From: Dehalococcoidales bacterium
Lineage (GTDB): Bacteria; Chloroflexota; Dehalococcoidia; Dehalococcoidales; UBA2162
DNA length: 5,175 bases
NCBI GenBank assembly: GCA_020343555.1
Contig: CP070800.1
Location: 899,300 to 904,474, forward strand
Reading direction: 5' to 3'
Part shown: positions 1 to 5,175 of the stretch, in pieces
Layout: each line of letters opens with the position of its first letter
Position numbering within the stretch: position 1 is the first letter of the stretch
Notes under the pieces: model-generated
Seen by the model: only the letters and a program-made list of their open reading frames with translations
Databases searched by the model: none
What the model was told of the DNA's origin: nothing
Program-made: the position numbers and the translations under genes

Positions 1-1218
1 AACTATGATCTCGGTATCTGCGGACTGGACTGGGTGGAAGAGCTTAAATCCAAGTTTCCGAGCGTCGATATCATAGAATTGAGGAATCTGGGATATGGCG
101 AAGGTACTTTGTATATAGCTGCCGGTCTATCCGGAAAATTGATTAACCGAAAGACCATGCGTGAAGCAGATAATATCATACGGATAGTCAGCGAATATCC
201 GAATCTGGCAGAATCCTTTGCCCTGAAAAACAGGCTGCGTCGATTCAGCATATTTTCATTATGGGGCGCTGCCGGCGCTTATCCGCCGGAAAGTGCGGAA
301 CTGGCGCTTATCAGGGAAGGAGAAGAAGTGCCGGATTCAAACCTCATACCTGTTCAGAATATTCTGAATTTCAGTGCCTGTCTTATTGCCAACAGGAACA
401 GCTGGGAAAAAGAAGATCTGAGTGAGCTGCTGGCTTCGATAGATAAAGCGTTACGTGCCGCAGGTAGTAGAAAGTCGTCCATCGAAACAAAGACAGAAAA
501 AATCACCACCAGGTATTCCAGCCGGAATTCAGAAAATGGTTTTATTAAACTGGCTTTACCTGACGGACACGCACAGAAGCACACCGTTGAATTACTCTGC
601 CGGGCAGGAGTTAACGTACTTGATTATCCTTCATCGACAGGGAACAGGAGGCCGGAAACGGACCTGGAAGGTGTGAGTATCAAGGTGATACGACCGCAGG
701 ATATGCCTCTTCAGGTTGCGAATGGTAATTTCGATCTGGCAATAACGGGAAAAGACTGGGTTCTCGATCACCTCTACCAGTTTCCGTCCAGCCCGGTAAT
801 GGATCTCCTCGACCTGAAATCAAGCCGGGTAAAGATGGTAGCCGTAATTGATGATAAACTGCCGGTGCACGATCTCAATGAGTTGAAAGATTACTTTGAG
901 GAACAGTCTCTACCGATACGTGTGGCTTCCGAATACATAAATATTGCCGACAAGTGCGCGAGGGAAAACCACATGGGAATGTACCGGGTGATACCTACCT
1001 GGGGAGCGAGTGAGGTGTTTCTTCCCGAGGATGCTGATCTTCTCATAGAGAATACGGAGACCGGGGGGACGATAGCCAGACATAATCTCAGGATAATCGA
1101 CACGCTATTCGAATCCACAGCAAGACTGATCGGTAATAAAAACAGTATTGGTGCTGTTGATAAGAGTGATAAAATTAAGTCCATAGTAAAGAAATTGAAA
1201 AAAGGTATCGAAGAATAA
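1..1218 (+). CDS. hisG: ATP phosphoribosyltransferase, tandem double-HisG fusion, 5'-partial
   Basis: This would catalyse the first step of histidine synthesis, condensing ATP with PRPP in the cytoplasm. The frame is open from base 1, so the true start lies outside the window. The GTG at 34 sits inside a conserved motif and is not the start. With residue 1 at base 1, 405 residues are visible. Residues 1-152 are the later part of one HisG unit (DLGICGLDW near 3-11, WGA at 88-90, LIANRNSW at its end). Residues 153-180 form a polar linker. Residues 181-405 are a second, complete short-form HisG unit (LALPDG at 184-189, DLAITGKDW at 245-253, WGA at 334-336, TETGGT PRPP loop at 352-357, RLIGNKNS after it). 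Copy 1 has GEEVPDSNL where the TGxT loop should be, so I infer it is inactive. No HisG domain III is present. It lies 12 nt before hisD, which supports the assignment. Confidence 0.88.
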   Translation, partial: NYDLGICGLDWVEELKSKFPSVDIIELRNLGYGEGTLYIAAGLSGKLINRKTMREADNIIRIVSEYPNLAESFALKNRLRRFSIFSLWGAAGAYPPESAELALIREGEEVPDSNLIPVQNILNFSACLIANRNSWEKEDLSELLASIDKALRAAGSRKSSIETKTEKITTRYSSRNSENGFIKLALPDGHAQKHTVELLCRAGVNVLDYPSSTGNRRPETDLEGVSIKVIRPQDMPLQVANGNFDLAITGKDWVLDHLYQFPSSPVMDLLDLKSSRVKMVAVIDDKLPVHDLNELKDYFEEQSLPIRVASEYINIADKCARENHMGMYRVIPTWGASEVFLPEDADLLIENTETGGTIARHNLRIIDTLFESTARLIGNKNSIGAVDKSDKIKSIVKKLKKGIEE

Positions 1219-1230
1219 TCCGGGAAAAAG

Positions 1231-2505
1231 ATGAAGATAATAGAAAGATACGAAGCTTTAAAAAGTATACTGTCGCGGCAGGGACCTTCAAGCGGTTTTG
1301 AAACCGATGAACGGGAGCAGGCGGTCAGGGATATAATTACTGAAGTATCCCGCCGAGGAGATACTGCTTTATATGAATATACCCGGAGATTCGATGGGGT
1401 GATACTGGACACACTGGAGGTCAGTAAGGAACAAATTGTTGCGGCCAGTAACAGTGTTGATTCAGAACTTCTTACAGCCCTGAAAATAGCTGCTGACAGG
1501 ATTTCCTCTTATCATACAGCTCAGAGGGATAGTTTACTGAATGAGAGCGTTAGAGATGGTCTCGGCTGGCTTGTCAGACCGCTGAAAAGGGTTGGGATTA
1601 TTACACCGGGATTTACTTCTCCGCTGCCTTCGTCTTTGCTGATGGCGGCAGTCCCGGCAAAGGTAGCCGGAGTGAAAGAGATAATAGTGGTAACACCTCC
1701 ACAGAAGAACGGTGCGGTGCATCCGGCGACACTTACTGCCGCGAATATCGCCGGTGTTGACAGGGTGTTTTCGGTAGGAGGAGCCCAGGCTGTGGCAGCG
1801 CTGGCATACGGGACGGAGACAATACCTGCTGTTGATAAAATATTCGGTCCTGGTAATATCTACGTGACGCTGGCAAAGAAACTGTTATACGGAGTTGTGG
1901 GTATCGACGGCCTGTTCGGTCCTTCCGAGGTGGTAATTATTGCAGATGACGGGGCGAATCCGGCGTATTGTGCTTCCGATCTCCTTGCCCAGGCAGAACA
2001 CACTTCCGGTTCGGCGATCATGCTGACAACCTCATGGAAGATGGCGCACAATGTGAGGAATCAGGTTGAAGAGCAGCTAGAGGAGCTATCCAACAAGGAG
2101 GAAGCCGCCAAGAACATAGAAGAGTGGGGGATGATAGGCTTGGTGGAGAGTATCGATGATGCGATTGAACTGGCCAACTTATATGCCCCGGAGCACCTGC
2201 TGATGCTGGTTGAGAATGCCGGATCTTACCTGGAAAAGATCAACGCTGCCGGATGTGTTATCATCGGGGAAAAGAGTACCGTGGCACTGGGTGATTATAG
2301 CGCGGGGCCGGCTCACATACTGCCTACCGGCGGTACGGCACGGTTCGGTTCTCCACTGAACGTGACCGATTTCGTGAAGCTGACCAGCCTGATAGATACG
2401 GATAAGATCGATATCGAGGAAATCGGTAAAGCGGCACAGGTTATCGCAGAGACCGAAGGTCTTGATGCTCATGCGAAGGCGGTCAAGAATCGACTGGGAG
2501 GATAA
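1231..2505 (+). CDS. hisD: Histidinol dehydrogenase
   Basis: HisD is a zinc enzyme that oxidises L-histidinol to L-histidine in two NAD-dependent steps. The 424-residue product has the usual family length and aligns end to end. Visible family blocks are RVGIITPG (120-127), VGGAQAVAALAYGTETIP (182-199), KIFGPGNIYV (203-212), GPSEVVIIAD (230-239), AQAEH (253-257), APEHL (319-323), LGDYSAGPAHILPT (353-366) and EGLDAHA (409-415). By family knowledge the zinc ligands are Gln254, His257, Asp355 and His414, and the catalytic Glu-His pair is 321-322. All are kept. The usual PGG near residue 126 is PGF here, and the residue after the AEH motif is Thr where Asp or Gly is common. The ATG at 1231 follows GGGAAAAAG, a modest ribosome-binding site, and lies 12 nt after hisG, so the two are probably co-transcribed and perhaps partly coupled. 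No other his gene follows. Confidence 0.96.
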   Translation: MKIIERYEALKSILSRQGPSSGFETDEREQAVRDIITEVSRRGDTALYEYTRRFDGVILDTLEVSKEQIVAASNSVDSELLTALKIAADRISSYHTAQRDSLLNESVRDGLGWLVRPLKRVGIITPGFTSPLPSSLLMAAVPAKVAGVKEIIVVTPPQKNGAVHPATLTAANIAGVDRVFSVGGAQAVAALAYGTETIPAVDKIFGPGNIYVTLAKKLLYGVVGIDGLFGPSEVVIIADDGANPAYCASDLLAQAEHTSGSAIMLTTSWKMAHNVRNQVEEQLEELSNKEEAAKNIEEWGMIGLVESIDDAIELANLYAPEHLLMLVENAGSYLEKINAAGCVIIGEKSTVALGDYSAGPAHILPTGGTARFGSPLNVTDFVKLTSLIDTDKIDIEEIGKAAQVIAETEGLDAHAKAVKNRLGG

Positions 2506-2516
2506 TGCTGACTTAA
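2505..2516 (+). other. Stop-start overlap (TAATG) leading to a three-codon dead-end ORF
   Basis: The hisD stop TAA shares its last base with an ATG, and GGGAGG lies just before it at 2496-2501. This resembles the junction to a following operon gene. The frame reads only Met-Leu-Thr before TAA. It may be the remnant start of a lost gene or pure chance; the 3-nt spacing from GGAGG to ATG is shorter than usual. Confidence 0.25.
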
Positions 2517-2565
2517 GTAACAAGAAATTCTCTTCCATCCTTTGAGCCCAATTCTATATTACGCT

Positions 2566-2680
2566 GTCATCCCGTGCTTGACACGGGATCCAGAAGATGA
2601 GAGTTGAGGTAAGATTCAACATTTTAAACATTAAGTGTTTCTTCCCAATATCTACTGGATTCCTGCCTTCGCGGGAATGA
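2566..2680. repeat. Inverted pair of palindromic dispersed repeats (REPIN/MITE-like)
   Basis: Two short hairpin units face each other across about 60 nt of AT-rich spacer. The left unit (2566-2593) has arms ATCCCGTG (2569-2576) and CACGGGAT (2582-2589), and ends in ATCCAG. The right unit (2654-2680) has arms ATTCCTGC (2659-2666) and GCGGGAAT (2671-2678), with one G-T wobble, begins with CTGGAT and ends with ATGA. The right unit therefore resembles the left in inverse orientation (GTCAT...ATCCAG against CTGGAT...ATGA). This is the common GTCATTCCCG-type interspersed palindrome found in many bacterial genomes. It sits between convergent 3' ends, where such elements often lie. No transposase is nearby. 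Confidence 0.7.
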
Positions 2681-2696
2681 AAGAAGAGGATCACTG

Positions 2697-2731
2697 ACTG
2701 GATTCCTGGATACCGATTTTCATCGGGATGT
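2697..2731. repeat. Third palindromic repeat unit
   Basis: This unit begins with the same 12 bases (ACTGGATTCCTG) as the unit at 2654-2665. It then carries a hairpin ATACCGAT (2710-2717) with ATCGGGAT (2722-2729), one mismatch, and loop TTTC. It ends with CATCGGGATGT (2721-2731), which recurs exactly at 2800-2810. It belongs to the same repeat family as the flanking pair. Confidence 0.6.
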
Positions 2732-2799
2732 CTGATTTCTTGTGCATTCGATTGGCCAAGTAGGGAAGAGAATATTAGCGTCTTGCCTTGTTGAACTAA

Positions 2800-2810
2800 C
2801 ATCGGGATGT
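2800..2810. repeat. Fragment of the palindromic repeat
   Basis: CATCGGGATGT is an exact copy of 2721-2731 without its partner arm. It looks like a solitary end of another decayed repeat unit and extends the repeat island toward the terminator. Confidence 0.4.
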
Positions 2811-2836
2811 TTGTCAGTGGTTATTGCTGTTTATTC

Positions 2837-2872
2837 AAAAAAAAGGAAGGAGTAGTTACTACTCCTTCCTTT
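2837..2872 (-). terminator. Intrinsic terminator of the lipoprotein/zinc-ribbon unit
   Basis: A perfect 14-bp stem (2842-2855 with 2859-2872, arm AAAGGAAGGAGTAG) closes on a 3-nt loop. On the - strand the stem runs into eight T residues (A8 at 2837-2844 on the + strand, the last three inside the stem). This is the classic form for ending - strand transcription and lies about 20 nt after the zinc-ribbon stop. On the + strand only a short T run inside the stem follows, so ending of hisD transcripts here is possible but weaker. Confidence 0.9.
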
Positions 2873-2894
2873 CGTGTCTGATAAAGAGGAAGGG

Positions 2895-3035
2895 TTATCC
2901 TTTCCCTATCCTAAACATCTTAGTGGCACAGACAGGGCAGACTCCCTGAGTGGCCGGTTTACCGTTCTTCATGGTAATAGCTTTGGGATCTTTCATTTCC
3001 CTCTTGACCCGGCACTTTACGCAATAAGCTTCCAT
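2895..3035 (-). CDS. Small zinc-ribbon protein, DUF5679-like
   Basis: The gene encodes 46 residues, beginning MEAYCVKCRVKREM and ending FRIGKG. Two cysteine pairs, CVKC (Cys5, Cys8) and CPVC (Cys33, Cys36), are spaced as in a zinc ribbon. The layout, with Lys-Arg-Glu-Met after the first pair and a KNGKPAxxGVCPVC stretch, is what I recognise as the DUF5679 family of uncharacterised small proteins. The molecular role is unknown; nucleic-acid or protein binding would be a guess. AGGAG lies 8 nt before the ATG (3044-3048), which fixes the start. It is 42 nt downstream of the lipoprotein gene on the same strand and is followed by the terminator, so it is probably the last gene of that transcript. 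The family's usual CPVCG is CPVCA here. Confidence 0.85.
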   Translation of the reverse strand: MEAYCVKCRVKREMKDPKAITMKNGKPATQGVCPVCATKMFRIGKG

Positions 3036-3077
3036 TTTTCACTCTCCTAGTCGGTTAAATTTGATGATAATTCAGAA

Positions 3078-4877
3078 CTAGTAACCCATTTTTTCCTTCA
3101 TATCCTGATCAACCCAAACGAATTTTAGAAATATACCGGGGGTGAAATAACCTAGATTATGGGCACCAAAGTAATTCTGCATCCACGGCCACCAACCGTC
3201 GTAAAATATCGGTGCCGGTAAATAGACATAGGGAGCTTCCTCTAACATATGCGACGTTACGGTTTTCAGCTCTGCCATCCAGGCTGCATCGTCCTTGCCC
3301 AAGTGCAGGTTGAGGTTATTGTAGACTTCCCTTGTTTCGGGACTGCCCCAGAAACTTAAGTTATCCATACTCTCCGGCCGCACTTCGTGCATCTTCCATG
3401 AGAACATCCACATCTTGGTTTCCTTATACAGCATTTCTTCATGCTTACGACCACGGTTGATACCGACGAATACACCTGCTTCATGGAGATTCAGTGCCAT
3501 ATCGACGCCGATGGCTGCGAAGTACTCCTTGATGATAGAGAGGAAATCTGCGGATGCCGTCGACAGGTCAATCTGAGTCTTGAAACCATCAGGATAACCC
3601 GCTTCGGCCAGAAGTTCTCTAGCCTTTTGAGGATTATAGGTGTGGACTTCCTGAGCTCCTTCAGAGAGGTCCTCCAGTGGTTCATACAGCTGTGAATGGT
3701 CGGGGATGGGATAATAAGGCCAGCCCATCAGTTCCGCGTTTCCGTTGTAGTAATCCCTTACAAGTGCTTCGCGATCGATGGCTAAATTCATTGCTCGCCT
3801 TACCTTCACATCGTAGAAGGGTAACTCGGGTTTATCGCACCTCATAGCTATGATTGCACCATGTCCGAAAGAAGTGTCCCACATAATATCCGGTGAATCA
3901 TTTACGATTTGTTCCTGGTCTTCCCAGGTCACTGCAACCATGTAATCTAATTTTCCGGTGCGGAATGCCGCCAATCGTGTTGAAAGATCCGCAATTATTA
4001 GACTGGTGACTCCGTCTATGTAAGGAAGTTGATTACCCGGATTAAGCGGATCTTCCTGCCAGTAGTTGGGGTGTTTTTCGTATGTAATGGAACTTGCCGG
4101 GATGTAGTCGGTCAGTATAAAAGGACCGGTGGAAACGATATTCTTCCAGTCACTGTAGTCACCGAATTGCTCTACAACCTCTGGTGCGTGAAGTCCGACG
4201 CGTTCGCCGTTCAGCAGCAAGTGCAGGCCCTGAACGTGAGGTGGTATCGTGAGTTCAACCGTGTATTTGTCTATGGCTTCAGCAGATATCAGGCGTTCCG
4301 GTGGAGCGTTGGTTCGAGGAAGAAAGGCCATTCCACCATCAGTCCATTGGCGTTCGATATTCCAGGCCACATCCTCGGCAGTCAACTCACGACCGTTTGC
4401 CGGTGGTTTATCCCAGAAATATACCCCGGGACGGATGTGGAAATGTATCTTATCATTACCTATAAACTCCCAGCTTTCTGCGGCATTTCCTGCCAGGACG
4501 TCCGTTCGACCGTTATTGCCGTATTTCCAGCTCATTTCTCCGGTACCGGCCGGTCCTTTGGCCCAGTCTCCGGACATGAGCTCATCCTCGCAAAATGAAG
4601 TACCAGTAAACATGGCTAGATAGTGATCCCAGCCCATCGGGTCTGCACCTATGTTGACGATTGTCCCGCCATACTTGGGCTGATCCGGGGGTAACAATCC
4701 TTCCGGCACCTCTTTCTCCGGTTTATCTTCTTTCCCTTCTTCCTCTCCTATGGTTACTGTCTGCCCGGTATCTTCTTGTTTTACTGTTCCACTAGAGTCT
4801 TCTGTTTCACCACAAGACATTACAACTAGCGACAATACCATTACAAAACTCATTACCAACCATACTATCCTTTTCAT
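3078..4877 (-). CDS. ABC transporter solute-binding lipoprotein, family 5 (peptide/oligopeptide type)
   Basis: This is a 599-residue exported binding protein of the SBP_bac_5 (DppA/OppA) family. Such proteins capture peptides, sugars or metal chelates for an ABC importer; the substrate cannot be told from sequence. Residues 1-21 form a signal peptide (MKR, hydrophobic core) ending in the lipobox VVMSC, with Cys22 as the predicted lipidation site. A Glu/Lys/Ser/Thr-rich linker follows to about 58. Family blocks then run in order: YGGTIV (69-74), IHFHIRPGVYFWDKPPANG (144-162), LTAEDVAWNIER (165-176), STGPFILTDY (249-258), NYW (271-273), LAAFRTGKLDY (302-312), VRRAMNLAIDREALV (359-373) and KARELLAEAGYPDGF (418-432). 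The Trp-rich C-terminal part contains APIFYDGWWPWMQNYF. The ATG at 4877 is chosen because the lipoprotein signal starts there; AGGAG is 13 nt upstream (4891-4895), rather far. No permease or ATPase gene is in the window. Confidence 0.93.
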   Translation of the reverse strand: MKRIVWLVMSFVMVLSLVVMSCGETEDSSGTVKQEDTGQTVTIGEEEGKEDKPEKEVPEGLLPPDQPKYGGTIVNIGADPMGWDHYLAMFTGTSFCEDELMSGDWAKGPAGTGEMSWKYGNNGRTDVLAGNAAESWEFIGNDKIHFHIRPGVYFWDKPPANGRELTAEDVAWNIERQWTDGGMAFLPRTNAPPERLISAEAIDKYTVELTIPPHVQGLHLLLNGERVGLHAPEVVEQFGDYSDWKNIVSTGPFILTDYIPASSITYEKHPNYWQEDPLNPGNQLPYIDGVTSLIIADLSTRLAAFRTGKLDYMVAVTWEDQEQIVNDSPDIMWDTSFGHGAIIAMRCDKPELPFYDVKVRRAMNLAIDREALVRDYYNGNAELMGWPYYPIPDHSQLYEPLEDLSEGAQEVHTYNPQKARELLAEAGYPDGFKTQIDLSTASADFLSIIKEYFAAIGVDMALNLHEAGVFVGINRGRKHEEMLYKETKMWMFSWKMHEVRPESMDNLSFWGSPETREVYNNLNLHLGKDDAAWMAELKTVTSHMLEEAPYVYLPAPIFYDGWWPWMQNYFGAHNLGYFTPGIFLKFVWVDQDMKEKMGY

Positions 4878-4954
4878 ATCAATCTCTTCGCTCCTTTTGG
4901 TTTGAAAACTTTACACGGTCTGATGAGATGGGTTGCTTCTATGGTTTTAGTCAT
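4874..4954 (-). CDS. Possible 26-residue leader peptide, coupled to the lipoprotein gene
   Basis: I do not recognise this peptide. The frame runs from ATG (4954-4952) to TGA (4876-4874) and encodes MTKTIEATHLIRPCKVFKPK followed by GAKRLI. It is basic, with seven Lys/Arg in 26 residues, one Cys and no signal or membrane segment. A perfect anti-16S match, AGGAGGTG, lies 10 nt upstream, much better than the site of the large gene. Its stop overlaps the lipoprotein start as ATGA, and the lipoprotein gene's own AGGAG lies inside this ORF. I infer that ribosomes translate the mini-ORF and re-initiate at the lipoprotein. It could be a regulatory leader, a small protein in its own right, or a chance ORF. 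No run of one amino acid suggests classical attenuation. Confidence 0.5.
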   Translation of the reverse strand: MTKTIEATHLIRPCKVFKPKGAKRLI

Positions 4955-4958
4955 CTCA
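4924..4958 (-). promoter_or_regulatory. Hairpin covering the mini-ORF start codon
   Basis: On the - strand TGAGATG (4958-4952), which contains the ATG of the mini-ORF, is complementary to CATCTCA (4930-4924) across a 21-nt loop. The 7-bp stem could hide the start codon while leaving the Shine-Dalgarno site exposed. Such a stem can arise by chance in a region this size. Confidence 0.35.
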
Positions 4959-4964
4959 ATTTCA

Positions 4965-4972
4965 CACCTCCT
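4965..4972 (-). promoter_or_regulatory. Perfect Shine-Dalgarno site AGGAGGTG
   Basis: On the - strand this reads AGGAGGTG, complementary to the CACCTCCT tail of 16S rRNA over eight bases. It stands 10 nt before the ATG of the 26-codon ORF and about 87 nt before the lipoprotein ATG, so it cannot serve the lipoprotein gene directly. It is the main evidence that the mini-ORF is translated. Confidence 0.7.
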
Positions 4973-4983
4973 GGATACCGGCC

Positions 4984-5094
4984 CTGCTGCTAACCCCGAT
5001 TATCCCCAGGGCTCCGGACACGGGAGGGGCAGCAGCCAGATTGACGTGATTGTCATTATGCCCTAGTTTCCCCTGATAGGGCCAGGTTTACCCC
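4984..5094 (-). promoter_or_regulatory. Hairpin-rich 5' leader of the lipoprotein transcript, family not recognised
   Basis: Several self-complementary segments are packed here. CTGCTGC (4984-4990) pairs with GCAGCAG (5029-5035), extended inward by CCC (4994-4996) with GGG (5026-5028) past a small bulge. GCCCTA (5060-5065) pairs with TAGGGC (5077-5082) around an 11-nt loop. On the - strand AGGGGAAAC (in that loop) and AGGGGTAAAC (5086-5095) form a near repeat. The compact hairpins just before a Shine-Dalgarno site suggest a folded leader RNA, but I could not match it to any riboswitch class I know. The rest of the noncoding stretch from 5095 to 5175 shows no gene or convincing promoter. Confidence 0.35.
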
Positions 5095-5175
5095 TTTTGA
5101 CCTTAACCATCATGCACGTGCCTAAAAATCTCTTCGCCATATGATACGCTGTTGACGCTCTTGGGCCTAGCTATT

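Noticed and set aside
34..36. GTG as the start of hisG
   Set aside because: The frame is open to base 1 and the codons before GTG encode the conserved HisG block NYDLGICGLDW, so this Val is internal.
891..1412. 173-codon open frame on the - strand over the hisG-hisD junction
   Set aside because: It is antisense to two well-supported genes and spans their boundary, with no recognisable protein features.
2554..2802. 82-codon open frame on the - strand across the repeat island
   Set aside because: Its translation is made of repeat readings (HPDENRYPGIQ, FHSREGRNPV, FWIPCQARDD) typical of false ORFs over dispersed palindromes; it has no good ribosome-binding site and no family likeness.
2566..2810. 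CRISPR array
   Set aside because: The repeats are palindromic, differ in orientation and spacing, and number only three to four; no regular spacer pattern exists.
4029..4598. 189-codon open frame on the + strand
   Set aside because: It lies wholly antisense inside the solute-binding protein gene, whose family motifs are clear.
5063..5140. 25-codon ORF on the - strand (starts MAKRFLGT) upstream of the leader peptide
   Set aside because: It has no Shine-Dalgarno site before its ATG and overlaps the predicted hairpins. Its likeness to the end of the 26-codon ORF comes only from the shared 11-base repeat.
5041..5175. Sigma-70 promoter (several TTGAC-like boxes, one TATCAT on the - strand)
   Set aside because: No -35 and -10 pair with acceptable sequence and 16-18 nt spacing was found in the direction needed for the lipoprotein gene.

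Overview
The window looks like a bacterial chromosome segment. It is probably from an uncultured member of Chloroflexota, perhaps Dehalococcoidia. That placement rests only on my impression of the protein families (a DUF5679-type zinc-ribbon protein, the style of the family-5 solute-binding lipoprotein, the HisG sequence type), so I hold it loosely. I see no phage, insertion-sequence transposase, CRISPR array, rRNA or tRNA.

Left part (1-2505, + strand): two histidine-biosynthesis genes, the 3' part of a hisG-type gene and a complete hisD, separated by 12 nt. The hisG product is unusual. It is a tandem fusion of two HisG-like units. The second has the PRPP-binding TGGT loop, while the first has lost it and looks catalytically dead. 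Together the genes would encode the first committed step (ATP phosphoribosyltransferase) and the last two oxidation steps (histidinol dehydrogenase) of histidine synthesis. No further his gene follows hisD. An ATG overlaps its stop codon but opens only three codons.

Middle part (2506-2894): a gene-free stretch between convergent transcription units. It holds a cluster of short palindromic dispersed repeats (2566-2810), partly arranged as an inverted pair like a REPIN or small MITE, and then a strong intrinsic terminator (2837-2872) that reads correctly for the - strand unit.

Right part (2895-5175, - strand): transcription runs right to left. A leader of about 220 nt (5175-4955), rich in hairpin potential, is followed by a 26-codon ORF with a perfect AGGAGGTG ribosome-binding site. 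Its stop overlaps the start of a 599-residue family-5 extracellular solute-binding lipoprotein. After 42 nt comes a 46-residue four-cysteine zinc-ribbon protein, and then the terminator. No ABC permease or ATPase gene is present, so the binding protein is an orphan within this view.

The items most worth a second look are the double HisG with one decayed active site, and the leader region plus translationally coupled mini-ORF before the lipoprotein gene.
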